40,169 nt of DNA, from positions 1-40,169 of the forward strand of contig JAKCWW010004642.1 of assembly GCA_026260175.1 (NCBI GenBank), in the 5' to 3' direction. This DNA is from Reticulitermes lucifugus. Its lineage: Eukaryota > Arthropoda > Insecta > Blattodea > Rhinotermitidae. The position numbers and the translations under genes are program-made. Below the pieces are notes generated by a model. It made no database searches. It was not told the DNA's origin and saw nothing but the letters and a program-made list of their open reading frames with translations. Shown here in pieces: positions 20,092 through 29,462 of the stretch (positions are counted from its first letter, which is position 1; every line of letters begins with the position of its first letter).

Positions 20092-20222
20092 TCCATGGAG
20101 CAGAGTCCTTCTTGAGAAGCTAACAGGTCGTCAGCAAGTCAAAAAATTCCCCGCGTTTTATGGAACTCGAAGGTTCATTACCGCATTCACAAGAGCCCGC
20201 CACCTGTCCATATCCTGAGCCC
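20092..20222 (-). pseudogene. LINE-A 3'-end fragment, 131 bp
   Basis: CCATGGAGCAGAGTCCTTCT, then CAAGTCAAAAAATTCCCCGC, then GTTCATTACCGCATTCACAA, then GTCCATATCCTGAGCC match (minus orientation) the terminal 131 bp of LINE-A. It is separate from the copy at 20815-21150 because both contain the same 3' terminus. Confidence 0.82.
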
Positions 20223-20384
20223 TTTGTGTGTATTGTAATCCATATTAATCTTGAAAGAGTTAACATTTGGTTTTTGATAAAGAAGCAGGTTTTTTTCTGT
20301 GTGGTAGGAACTGTACTTTTTGCTTGTTACGTAGATGAAATTTGTGCTTGTGTGCTGTGTCCTTGCTCGTCAGTTAGTCGCCGA

Positions 20385-20715
20385 ACTCTCACCGTGGAGG
20401 CTGGGGTTCGGTCTTGGGCCATTCGATGTGAGATTTGTGGTAGACGAAGTGGCACTGGGACACGTTTTTGTCCAAGTACTTCGGTTTTGTCCTGTGAGTA
20501 TCAATGAACCAATGCTTCGTACATATTTTCATTTTAATAATACCCTATTAGATGAGAAGCGGACGAATCTTGGGAAACTTGAAAAAAATCAATGGCCGTT
20601 CGGATATCGGTGAGCATTGGAAAGGAAATTACTTCCACATTATCTTTATTTGGTACTGTAAAGGTCGTGGCACGTCCAAAATGCCGGTATCTGAGATGGT
20701 TCAGACGGTACGCAC
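20385..20715 (+). repeat. Repeat V (SINE- or LINE-tail-like)
   Basis: A GGGGTTCGG B-box-like word is followed by a block whose translation reads FDVRFVVDEVALGHVFVQVL then RFCPVSINEPML. Downstream reads DEKRTNLGKLEKNQWPFG. I associate VVDEVALGQVFLRVLRFSP-type strings with an abundant insect repeat. Related pieces lie at 34390-34500 and 16255-16330. Overlapping frames of 66-115 codons here are repeat translations, not genes. Confidence 0.6.
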
Positions 20716-20814
20716 AATTGCCCCGTATGGCACTGTGTGCTTATCCTCTTAACATTATTACTCTCAGAGGAAATCAAGAGTCTGGGGAGTCAAATTTGTT
20801 TCTTTATACTAACA

Positions 20815-21150
20815 GCATGGAATAGAGCCCTCTATGGGAAGATTTTCTTCCTCAGTTGGTCTAGAAATTTTGCTCGCCTTTTTGTGACATCCAAAATCAA
20901 GCTAGTTTCGTCCACTCTATGCCCACACATCCAGTTGCTGTAGGATTAATTTCAATATTATTGTCCTAGTACTGACATATCCTGTGCTTTTCTTATCGTA
21001 CTCATGTATGCTACATGCCCTGCCAATCTTATTGTGGTTACCCTGATAACATTTAGTGAAGAATGAAAGTTAGTAAGCTCCTCATTATGCGATTCAGCCC
21101 AGCATCCCGTAACTTCCGCCGCCTTAGGTACAGGTGTTCTATCCTGAAGC
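20815..21150 (-). pseudogene. LINE-A copy, diverged 3' half
   Basis: It starts with GCATGGAATAGAGCCCTCTA (LINE-A 3' end). The minus-strand frame at 20958-21152 reads PKAAEVTGCWAESHNEELTN and TIRLAGHVAYM, matching VTGEWRKLHNEEL ... MRWAGHVARM of LINE-A ORF2. It is truncated before the VLYGCE block. Confidence 0.78.
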
Positions 21151-21608
21151 ACTTAATCTGTGTCCTTTCCTTGATGTGGGAGACGGGTAATGTACATTTT
21201 GATATTTGAGTTTTTAAATAGGTGAAATGAAGGCTAAAGTTTCTGAACCGAACTGCAATGAGCAATTCTGGTAATTGCTGTGCTTTTAGTGTCTTCATGA
21301 ATACGGTGCTGGTTTTTCATTCTGGTTTCACATTTTTAAAGGATTAACGTCTTTCTGTTTTTGTGATTTTACCCTATATCCTGGTGACGGGACAGTGCCA
21401 TAATGCAAGAAGATTTGGGAGGTACTGGAATTATTATTTATATCTTGTGATGAAACCTAATTCAATTGTTTATTTCTGCAGAACACAGGTTTGTTTAGCT
21501 GAGAATCTACATTAGATTAATCGAACTTTCACACAATATGTACATTTACAGAGGTACACGTGTGCTGCAGTACATTCGAATTATTGAATTTTAAGTAATT
21601 TCATGCAG
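21151..21608. other. Likely start of intron 1 of the secreted-protein gene
   Basis: No repeat or second exon was recognised. If the donor at 21614 is used, this stretch is the 5' part of the intron on the minus strand. Confidence 0.4.
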
Positions 21609-21618
21609 CCTTACCTGA
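21609..21618 (-). other. Splice donor, predicted
   Basis: The minus strand reads CAG/GTAAGG across 21617-21609, an excellent match to the U1 consensus. The last exon base is 21615. The cut leaves exactly 152 codons upstream, so the intron is phase 0. Reading through would add only VRLHEIT before a stop, which favours splicing. Confidence 0.75.
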
Positions 21619-22070
21619 ATCTTCTCGATTTTCTGTTGTGGCCGTTCCCGTCGACTGGGATAGTGATCCCGCCGACCTGGATATTCCTGCGTAGTGTCGG
21701 GAACACTGGAATTGCTGTCGTCTTCTGCTGCTTGTTTGCTCCAATCGTGACGGCTGGGGTAGAAATTGTGTGCTGTCGGGTCTTGGAGACGGTGGTTGTC
21801 AGTGATGCCTGCTACGGCCGGGGTCACACTGATATGCATTGCTCGGGAGTTCATGTCGCGACGGCTAGGGTAGGAGCTATTTCCCATTATGTCCCGGTGG
21901 CTGCTGGACTCGCTAATTTGTGGTGATGAGGTGGTGGACATCACTTGCAGACTGCTGTATTTGTTGTACACCTCAGTTGACGATGTAGGAACCCAGCTTT
22001 CTGATGTTGTGCACCCCACACGATATAAGACTATCACTGAAACTACAAGAGCTACGTTTCCTAACGCCAT
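21615..22070 (-). CDS. First coding exon of a secreted YPSRRD-repeat protein (unknown family)
   Basis: ATG at 22068-22070 (context CATAATGG). The 152 codons end in phase 0 at a consensus splice donor. Residues 1-19 (MALGNVALVVSVIVLYRVG) form a typical signal peptide, with cleavage likely near residues 20-22. Residues 21-60 are Ser/Thr-rich. The motif Y-P-(S/G)-R-(R/H)-(D/E) occurs at residues 67-72, 104-109, 130-135 and 137-142. N-glycosylation sequons lie at N64 and N120. The only Cys (C20) is at the signal boundary, so this part forms no disulfides. Three of the four motifs hold Arg-Arg, so prohormone cleavage is possible; a mucin-like or matrix role is equally possible. I do not recognise the family. 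Later exons were not found. LINE-A relics at lower coordinates would fall in the intron. Confidence 0.68.
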
Positions 22071-22083
22071 TATGATGTCTGAA

Positions 22084-22100
22084 TCTACAACACAGACAAG
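22084..22100 (-). other. Candidate splice acceptor for the exon start
   Basis: The minus strand reads TTGTCTGTGTTGTAG just before 22084, a moderately pyrimidine-rich tract ending in TAG. If used, the exon begins 14 nt before the ATG and a 5' UTR exon lies at higher coordinates. The alternative is that transcription starts nearby and the exon is the first. Confidence 0.4.
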
Positions 22101-23776
22101 ATTACTTTACTAAGAAGGTAAATTATTTCTGTTTGAATTGCTGTTGCGTTATAACGGTATGTGTGGGATCACTTTGTCATTAGTATGATTTTCCTTATAG
22201 CTTTACTTTTAAGTATTACGTGTCTGCAAGTTATATTTCTTGAACTCAAATATACTTCCCAGCCGAGCGCACTACAATAACTGCCAACACATTTACGTGT
22301 TTCTGTCTTTGTTGAAGTAACTGCCGTGTCATAAAACGTCTAATTTGAGATTAAGACTAATCCACTTATTTTACAAAGATATTATTCATTTTTTAAACTT
22401 CCATTCGTCGAGCGATACAACTGTCGACGCTCTTTATGTATAATAAAAGAACTGACTGTCGAAGTGGCTAAGCTTCTTCCGGCAACGTTCCAGAATGTGG
22501 CACTATCTTCTCTCTATCCTTCGCTCTCCCACATTCAGGCGTCGTGAGTTGTAAAGCCACGGAAACCAGCACTGTCAGAAGGATTAGACCCGTAATTTCC
22601 TTGGATATCAATAAAGAGTTTACGAGTCGTTATTTATGGCATCCCACTTTTCACGCTTGAACAATTTTCTGCTTGTAATACTGTTATTTTGTTCCAAATT
22701 CAAATCCTTTCACGCATATTCTTAAACAGATTTGTGGTAAAAGTGTTATGTGGAAGGCCTTCTAGAAGTGGAACACTTTGGAATTTGAATTATAAGAACC
22801 CCGTTACCGAAGTGTTTCTTTCCACGGTATTTTATACACTTCGCATGAAGTTTCAATCAGCACGGCGCATCGGTTACCATAAAATTGCTCTGGAGTCACC
22901 TCGATACAAAATTAAATAAGCCCTCTTTGAAGTTTATTGTGTATTGAACACTGGCTTGCAAGTGCAACTGGATACGTCTCTTAACTTTCTGAACGTACGT
23001 AAGTCCATCTTCTATTGCTCGGCACTACACTCTTGTTTCTTCCGAGCTCTGTGGTATTGGCACTGTGAGTTGAGCGCTTTCAAGTCTACTGTGACGAAGA
23101 CGGGGCGGCCAATGGAGTGCGAAGGTGGCGCGAACTTATGTGAGTAGCTGAAGAGAAGAACCTGGATGCTGCAAGTCCCCGGAGGTCCTCCTGTCCGCAG
23201 TCTTTGTCGTATGCCGAACTGCCACAGCAATGTACAGTAGTTCTGTACCGACTCGCATCGTCGACGTCGCCCTACTTTAACATCTCAACTGTTGTTGGTC
23301 TCCCGCCCACCTCTCTGCAATCAGTAGCCAATCCAATAACTTTTCTCACGACTAACGGACCAATCATTTTGACGTTGGAAAGTTCTGTTCGTATGTTGAA
23401 TAGATATCCAAATTATAAATTAAAATTACAGATTTGTGACCTGTTTGAAAGTTTTTTTTAATCTAAAAGCAGATGTCATCCAGGACTGAGTAAGAGGCAG
23501 TGGTGTCGAAATTTGAGTAGCAGCAAGTTTTTACGCATTTTGCCATAAACGTGTTAAATAGTTGTATTAACAACCATTAACCAAGACAACATCCATTTCT
23601 GCTCCTGCGGGTGCAAAGGCATACCGTATTGCTGTTAATATTGGTTTTGGGAACACAAAATAAATATTCCAGTAACTCTTATCGTATTCAGAACTAAGCT
23701 ATACCAAGTAATTATTTACTGAAACGTAATAATTCGCAGGACTTAGTATATTCTACGTGCAGATATTTCAGCAGCA
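22101..23776. other. Upstream of the secreted-protein exon; no gene called
   Basis: No protein-coding exon recognised. A GC-richer block at about 23010-23230 contains, on the minus strand, CCATTGGCCGCC (a CCAAT-box-like word in reverse) and could be promoter or 5' UTR. Frames of 67-85 codons here are unrecognised. Confidence 0.4.
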
Positions 23777-24055
23777 GTCGTAGTAGCTCAGTTGGTATAG
23801 TGACTAGGCTACGACCTGAAGACTCAGCAGAAGCATAAGGTGTTTCTGTTCTCCAGAGCCTCTATACTGGAACCCAGCTATCCTCCTATATCCATTGGAC
23901 ACCGACGGCTTTTCAGCCGGGGGTAAAACTACGGGGGCTTGAAGTTAACCACTCGATGTGTCGACATTATGAGTGCGTGGGGTGATACGTCTAATCGCCA
24001 TATGCTTTAATGTCGTGGTGCTTGATTAAACATAGGGACAGATTTACCTTTTCCG
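23777..24055 (+). mobile_element. SINE-A copy, near full length
   Basis: The head GTCGTAGTAGCTCAGTTGG carries a perfect A-box-like TAGCTCAGTTGG (23784-23795), then GACTAGGCTACG. The B box is eroded. The body contains TCAGCCGGGGGTAAAACTAC then GGGGGCTTGAAGTTAACCAC. The tail is AGGGACAGATTTACCTTTTC. Same order as 31919-32193. A real tRNA is excluded because the acceptor and anticodon arms do not pair. Confidence 0.8.
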
Positions 24056-24488
24056 TTTTTTGACTTTTACGGATAGATTAACTTTTTCTACAGCCACAGT
24101 TTCAAACTTTCAAACTTTTGGTTTTCCATTCAAAGAATTAGATTTATCCTTAAGCAAGTAATAAAATATTAAGGGCATGGAATAACTGTTATATAATGTT
24201 AAACGAATATTGGTGTATGTCTGTTATTGAATAGTCCGTGCCCAAGGGACATAACAGCGAGGATTTCCCCCCGGATCGTTGCCCAAGCCCTAAATGTCCG
24301 ATCATTGCAGTGCTGCATCCCGCTTTATTGTCAAGTTAAAGAGCATGATTATGTAAAGGTTGCCCTGAGCTGTTGGCTATGTTTTTGTGTAGACCACTAG
24401 ATATTTGTGAATTCTCAATTCATTAAAGACGAGAGAACTTTAGATATTGTGAAAATTCTCAGTACATCAAAGTAGAGACACTATTCAT
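24056..24488. other. Stretch without recognisable gene
   Basis: Nothing recognised. Confidence 0.5.
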
Positions 24489-24642
24489 CAGGGGTGCACA
24501 AATCCAGGGCGCCAGGTCACCAAGACAACTAGATTTTGTTCGGTGGCGCTTAATATATATGGATCCTGAATATGGAACTTGCTCCATGGCACCGTTCTGT
24601 TGCCTAGATTTTTGAGGTGGCATCTAGATTTTTAGGAAATTG
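24489..24642. mobile_element. hAT-type MITE (family M1, copy 2), right end eroded
   Basis: It starts CAGGGGTGCACAAATCCAGG GCGCCAGGTC. The interior (TAGATTTTGTTCGGTGGCGC, GATTTTTAGGAAATTG) matches the reverse complement of 12976-13139. The right inverted repeat is lost. CTATTCAT at the left (24481-24488) and CTATTAAC at the right may be decayed target duplications. Confidence 0.82.
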
Positions 24643-24955
24643 CTATTAACGTTTTCAGATTCTCTGTTCTTCTGCGTATGGGACGCGTCTTCTCTGGATT
24701 ACGTAAGAAGTTTTACATTTCCGTTGGATGTATTGTTCTTCGAGGAAATCTGTCTTCTAGCACATGCATAATAAATGTTCTTTACAAAGAATTGATTAGA
24801 ATATGTTTACAAGTACATCACTATAAGGAATATCAGCAGGTCACAGAGAAGCGCCAACCAAATATATGCTAAATGTTATAGCTGTAGAGTTTGTTATGAG
24901 GAAGAATTGATAATATTTGATAAAATTAACATTGCTAAGACAGTTCGGACGTCAG
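24643..24955. other. Stretch without recognisable gene
   Basis: A 64-codon plus frame (24678-24872) is unrecognised. Confidence 0.45.
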
Positions 24956-25140
24956 TCAATGTCTTATGACGGGTCCATAACCTCTTTCAAAGCCAGTTCT
25001 CCAGAGAGTACGATCTAGTGCTTCCTCTTTCAAACTCCAGTGTCTTCTCTTTTCCTTAAGGTCATTCAGTAGCTGCTTACGTCTTCTTCCTCGTCTTCCC
25101 TTCAATCCTCCCTTCGGTAGCGTGTTAACGGGCTGACCCT
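24956..25140 (-). pseudogene. LINE-C reverse transcriptase C-terminal tail, open to its stop
   Basis: The minus strand reads KGRRGRRRKQLLNDLKEKRR then HWSLKEEALDRTLWRTGFER then GYGPVIRH and a stop at 24956-24958. This is the C-terminal signature (GRRxxQLLDDLKE.RGYWKLKEEALDRTLWRTRFGRGYGPV) I associate with another insect non-LTR retrotransposon. It is uninterrupted for about 60 codons, so it is younger than most relics here, but it is truncated upstream. Confidence 0.75.
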
Positions 25141-25410
25141 TAAGTTATGTGACGTGTCACTTTCGTGGAGAGGCAGACGTAATACATGTGCTTGTACGCA
25201 TGTCATATTAGTTTATGGAAACATCATTAAAATGTTTTAACTTTTATTGTGGTCTTCTGGACTATAGAACCGTGTGATCCGGTAGGTGTCATAACCGAGA
25301 GGCCCGAATTTGGATCTCTACAGTTGTGAACGCCTCTGTTCTTACATATGCTTCAACTTGACTGCGAACGTCGTGTTGAATTAGAACAGAATACGCGTTC
25401 GAAGAGTACT
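25141..25410. other. Stretch without recognisable gene
   Basis: GGACTATAGAACCGTGTGATCC and AGAGGCCCGAATTTGGATC near 25260-25315 look faintly tRNA-SINE-like. Not enough to call. Confidence 0.35.
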
Positions 25411-25562
25411 GTCTTCTGGATCGTGACGCCGTGTAGTCTGGTGGCTAGTTCACGAAAGTTTTGAAGGAACCTACTGATTGACATTAGCATGAAAATGAAG
25501 GCAATAGGTTCTTACAAAACTTTGATAACTACCAGACTATATGGGGTTACATCCCGGAAGAC
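25411..25562. repeat. H-family palindrome (two opposed arms)
   Basis: Arm 25411-25476 (GTCTTCTGGATCGTGACGCC ... GTAGTCTGGTGGCTAG ... GAAAGTTTTGAAGGAACCTA) pairs imperfectly with the reverse complement of 25503-25562. The loop is about 26 bp. Arm ends carry the GTCTTCTGG / CCGGAAGAC word, the CAGAAGAC word of the single-arm H copies. So H units can exist as inverted pairs. Confidence 0.85.
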
Positions 25563-25822
25563 ACTAATTTTCGAGTGCTAATCTCAAATTTCATTAAAAA
25601 TGCTTTTAGCCGTTCTTATACGTAGTGTCAGGTGGCATGATATGTTGAATTTGTAACACCTCGTAAACACGCAGCTGGACGCACGCACAGTCTCTGTTTG
25701 CAGCAGCTGGTCTTTTGTAAGGAAGAACCGCCTGCAGTTATCGGCGTATGCGTACCTTCTTTACATCTGTGCACGAAAAATCGTAACCTTCACGGTTACT
25801 GATGGCATGACCTGAGACTATA

Positions 25823-25901
25823 CATGGTGGCGCAAAAGTCCCGTGACACTGCATGTTTAACGTGTTCTCCCCTAGTGTCAAGTGACCTTTGCGCTACCCT
25901 G
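25823..25901. mobile_element. 79-bp mini inverted-repeat element (family T, copy 2)
   Basis: CATGGTGGCGCAAAAGTCCC then GTGACAC pairs with GTGTCAAGTGACCTTTGCGC TACCCTG. The ends resemble the 76-bp element at 29799-29874. TA precedes it; the right flank is CA. Non-coding and shorter than most MITEs. Confidence 0.75.
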
Positions 25902-25929
25902 CACAGCGTCGAATGATCTGATGATTGTG

Positions 25930-26085
25930 AGTGATCAATTGGAAAGGATGTAGAAGAAAGTGGCCGTGGCCTACTTTACACTTGTATGCCGGAGTTTGAG
26001 TGCAGGGACTGAGGACAGCTACAAACCTCCGTGAGGATAGTAGGTCTCCGGGCCCAATTTTAAGTAGGAGTGCTAATTACTGGAC
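25930..26085 (-). mobile_element. SINE-D fragment
   Basis: Plus-strand GAAAGTGGCCGTGGCCTACT followed by GCCGG and ACTGAGGA parallels 29525-29590 (GAAGTTGTCGTGGCCTACTT, GCCAG, AACTGAGGA). It lies 30 bp from the mini-element. The B-box end is lost. Confidence 0.6.
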
Positions 26086-26184
26086 CCTGAGATTTTCTTT
26101 TGTTCTTTTCTTTATACTTTTCTTCTGTCTCGTCCATTATTTTCTTCCTCATTTTGCGTTCTTTGCACAAGAGGCATAAAATCG

Positions 26185-26226
26185 GAAGAGACGTCTGTCT
26201 GCACGTCCGTCCGTCCGCATACACTC
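26185..26226 (+). repeat. Possible R fragment
   Basis: GTCTGTCTGCACGTCCGTCC GTCCGCAT resembles the CTGTCCGTCC...CTGCATG region of R copies. It is interrupted by the MITE that starts at 26235. Short and repetitive in composition, so weak. Confidence 0.35.
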
Positions 26227-26234
26227 ATTTATGC

Positions 26235-26667
26235 CAGTGGTTCCCAAAGTGTGCTCCGCGGATCCCAAACGATCTGCAACCAGTTCCTAAGGGATCCGTG
26301 GATACATTTCTGTAATGTCTACTTTGTATTTACTTATTTTTTAATTAAAGGAATAAATATAATCGCGGATCGTTTTCATTTGGCGATGTGTTTATTTCGT
26401 ATGACCGTTAGAATATCTAATTAAGAAATCCCTTGTACGCACGAAGCGAGCGACAATCAGTAATTAAGGTCCAATCATGCAATACATTATTACGTATGCT
26501 ACTGACATGTATTCGTATCTATCTAAAATCAATTCTGAGATATAAGTATCCAATTTTGGATACCTATCGTCCGGACACACGATATTTACTTGAGCAAGGA
26601 TGTGAGGATCCGTGGTTATTTTTCGAAACCAAAAGGGGTTCGCGAGAGAAAAGTTTGGGAAACACAG
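26235..26667. mobile_element. hAT-type MITE, 433 bp (family M4)
   Basis: The left end CAGTGGTTCCCAAAG and the reverse complement of the right end CTGTGTTTCCCAAAC match at 12 of 15. Further in, CGCGGATCC and GGATCCGTGG words face each other. Flanking 8-mers ATTTATGC (26227-26234) and GCTTATGC (26668-26675) match at 6 of 8 with TTATGC intact. AT-rich interior. The antisense 122-codon frame (26464-26832) is not a recognised protein. Confidence 0.9.
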
Positions 26668-26675
26668 GCTTATGC

Positions 26676-26897
26676 TATAACGTATAGTTGCTTTCGTGTG
26701 AGAGCTCGCGTTATAGAAAATTGCGTAATAAAAACAATAGGGATTGTAGAAGAAATAGGTCACACTGGTCGCTGAAATCGCGTAATAGCCAACACGCGTA
26801 TGTGGAAGTTCGCGTTGTACAACAGCGTTCACCTATCCTTCAGTCGCATTATAGCCAGCTCGCGTTAACGAAACACGCGTAATAGCAGAACTGACTG
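26676..26897 (-). mobile_element. pogo/Tigger-like element fragment
   Basis: From the right, the minus strand reads CAGTCAGTTCTGCTATTACG CGTGTTTCGTTAACGCG. Repeated TTACGCG / TAACGCG words follow over about 200 bp, the style of pogo/Tigger termini. A TA dinucleotide flanks the end (26898-26899). The opposite end is missing and abuts the target duplication of the hAT MITE. Confidence 0.65.
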
Positions 26898-26899
26898 TA

Positions 26900-27150
26900 T
26901 TTCAATTCTGTAAACGATCAGCAGATAACGCTAAATTTTATATTGGTGGTTTTCAACAAAAAGTTCTATTGCCCTCTCAGTCGTCGTAAAATCGAGACCA
27001 TAAGACCTTTCAGATGTAATAAAATCGACACCATAGGAACTTTCATAAAGAAGTCAATGATTGTTCGCATAGCATTACTTTTGTTGCTGCATGAGAATTT
27101 CTAATGAAAGTTGTTTGGTTGTTTGTGTAAGGTGATGTAATCACTGGACA
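26900..27150. other. Stretch without recognisable gene
   Basis: Nothing beyond a short internal echo (GTCGTAAAATCGAGACCATA / GTAATAAAATCGACACCATA, near 26985-27030). Confidence 0.5.
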
Positions 27151-27272
27151 GTGTTATTCGTGTTATTCAGTGTTATTCGTGTTATTCAGTGTTATTCGTG
27201 TTATGCAGTGTTATGCAGTGTATTTCGTGCTATTCAGTGATATTCGTGTTATGCAATGTTATTCGTGTTCCC
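27151..27272 (+). repeat. 19-bp tandem repeat
   Basis: Units of GTGTTATTCGTGTTATTCA start at 27151, 27170, 27189, a 10-bp half unit at 27208, then 27218, 27237 and 27256. Each unit is itself a near-dimer of GTGTTATTC. Substitutions increase towards the right. Confidence 0.95.
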
Positions 27273-27499
27273 GACTTGCATTTAACGTTGTGTGCCCTTT
27301 GAACACGACGGACGGCGTTGGCTATGATTGCAGAAAATAGAGTTCGACAGAATTATGGAAAACGTAGAATAAATAAGATATAACATTAGTACTTGCGGAA
27401 TTATGAAACTGTAGTTTTTATGGAACAGAATACGAGTATAACTGTTCTTACCAGGTGTTAACATTCCAAAGTAAAGTGGTAACTATATGTACCACCTGC

Positions 27500-27620
27500 T
27501 TTTACATTAAAAAGTCTGCGTTTTGCCACGCAGTGTATGTATGTGTGTGTGTTTTTTTGGTGTGATTCGTACAACAAATACCAATCATTTTCCTAAAAAT
27601 CTTAAAGCTGTTGGTGATTT
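27500..27620 (+). repeat. Repeat S, copy 3 (weak)
   Basis: TTTTGCCACGCAGTGTATGT, then GTGATTCGTACAACAAATAC, then CAATCATTTTCCT follow the layout of copies at 15960 and 19945. The GT-rich middle is expanded. Confidence 0.35.
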
Positions 27621-28819
27621 TAATGAAGACGCTTTGTGTTCTTGTGAGGTACGAAGTTTTATGTAATTATAGTTTTGATGAACGTCAGTCTGTGGACAAC
27701 AACAGGTCAGTTTGCTCGAGTAGGCCTGTCGCAGATTCTCCCAGAACCATACGGACATCTAGCAAGTAGTCCAACGTTCAATTACGCGAAAACTTGCAAC
27801 AGTCCCTGCAAGTGCAGTATTTTTAAGCATGCGCAGATGTGTTTTACATAGGTTTTCTTGTCTGTTCTTTGGATGAGGAACAAACGGTTTGGCAGAAGAG
27901 AGTAAAGGATAAAGAGATAAGAAGTTAAAAATTTTAAATGTGATTTTTATTTTATTTTTATTTATTTATTCACTTTTTAATTCTTCAGTTTCACAACACC
28001 ACTTTGCCTCCATCATACCTTAACCAGAAGAATGAGAGGGCACTGCATGGAAACCCTCAGAAGCGTGAAATTTCTCCTCCCCCCCCCCTTAGAACGTGAG
28101 TCTTCAAAGGGATAATTTTTAAACTGATTTTAAGTGTACTGTCCTTTTTTTAAATAAAAGGCGCAACATTAAAGCACAGTAAATATAATTAAATACAATA
28201 TTAAAACAAGGTAAGCCTGATTATCTCATACAGGGTACGTTAAGGCTTGGAGGAGAGCGGGGTGCGGGTTAGAGTTTAGCGAAGTTCCTCGCTAAGAAGA
28301 AGACTTGGGGAAATTTGTAATGGTCTGATTATATATTTATTGCAATTTCCTTGGGAAAAAATTTGCTGAACTTTTTCTTTTGCAGCCCATTATTGTGTTT
28401 CTACAGAAACTTTTGTCAGCATGTTGTGACTCGTGTATGAAAGTTTCTGTGTTTTCTTTCCCACTGTTGGCAAACATGATTTAAGTATCTATGTACATTT
28501 GGTTCTGTAATTCTACCTACTGATTCGTTTCCGTCAGACTCCTGGCTCGATCCCCATGTCAACAGATCAGCTTAAGGTACTTAAAGTAACGTACACAGAT
28601 GGCATTTCGTGTGCAAGACTCTTGCGTCTTCTTACTGCGAATATTTTAGAAAGAGGAAACGCCTTCGGATCGCTGTGTTTATACAAGCAGTGACGATTAC
28701 TGCCGTTTGCAAAACTCATCTTTTCCTCATTTAACAGTGCAGTTATGGCGCTGAGGAGTGGCGTTTTGTTTGTGGGCGTCTAAACTCATATATATATAAT
28801 ATATATCGCCTTTCTTACT
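27621..28819. other. Stretch without recognisable gene
   Basis: Contains an A/T-rich run at about 27945-27975, a C-run at 28079-28088 and a TA-rich run at 28788-28808. No gene or known element recognised. Confidence 0.5.
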
Positions 28820-28833
28820 ATAGTGCTAACGGT

Positions 28834-29309
28834 CCTTCCTGAGAATCTAATAGGTTCTCAGCTAGTCAAGAAATTCCCCACGTTTTATGGAACCCGAAAG
28901 TTCATTACCGCATTCACAAGATCCCGCCACCTGTCCCTATCCTGAGCCAGATCAATCCAGTCCATGCCCCCATCCCACTTCTTGAAGATCCATTTTAATA
29001 TTATCCACCTACGCCTAGGTATTCCAAGTGGTCTCCTTCCCTCAGGTCTACCCACCAAAACCCTGTATGCACCTCTCCTGTCCCCATACGTGCCACATGC
29101 CCTGCCCGTCTCATTCTTGATTTGGTCACCGGAATAATATTTGGCGAGGGGTACGGATCCTAAAGCTCCTCATTATGTAGTCTTCTCTACTCCCCTGTTA
29201 CCTTGTCTTTCATAGGCCCAAATATTCTCCTCAGCACCCTATTCTCCAGCACCCTCAGCCTACGTTTCTCCCTCAATGTGAGAGACCAGGTTTCACACCC
29301 ATACAAAAC
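28834..29309 (-). pseudogene. LINE-A copy with 14-bp target-site duplication
   Basis: It is flanked by ATAGTGCTAACGGT (28820-28833) and ATAGTGATAACGGT (29310-29323), 13 of 14 identical. In the minus orientation it runs from VLYGCETWSLTLREKRRLRV through [28 protein letters not shown] to the 3' end. The 476-bp, 5'-truncated structure with a target duplication is the hallmark of target-primed reverse transcription. Frameshifts (for example after HVARMG) make it inactive. It lacks the final GCATGGAACAGAG block seen in other copies and has no poly-A. Confidence 0.92.
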
Positions 29310-29323
29310 ATAGTGATAACGGT

Positions 29324-29462
29324 GCTATATAAATGTAATACTACATTCTACATACTACATGCTCGGGCTCTTATCGTGTCAAGTGCAGGCGACAGCGCAT
29401 GAATTCGCTTTACGGCTGCGCGGTCTAGAAAACAAATCATATATTGGTCCNGGGGGGGGGGG
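29324..29462. other. Short gap with an N next to an 11-G run
   Basis: A single undetermined base at 29451 precedes G-11 (29452-29462). Likely a sequencing or assembly weak point rather than biology. Confidence 0.7.

Noticed and set aside
20092..21150. One LINE-A copy split by a 590-bp insertion
   Set aside because: Both parts contain the same LINE-A 3' terminus, so they are two separate insertions.
21603..22113. Plus-strand open frames overlapping the secreted-protein exon
   Set aside because: Shadows of the minus-strand exon. The minus frame has the signal peptide, repeat motif and splice donor.
23777..23830. Possible tRNA gene (TAGCTCAGTTGG)
   Set aside because: No acceptor-stem or anticodon-arm pairing and no intact B box. 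It is a SINE head.
29451..29462. N followed by eleven G as a biological feature
   Set aside because: Most likely a base-calling or assembly problem at a homopolymer.
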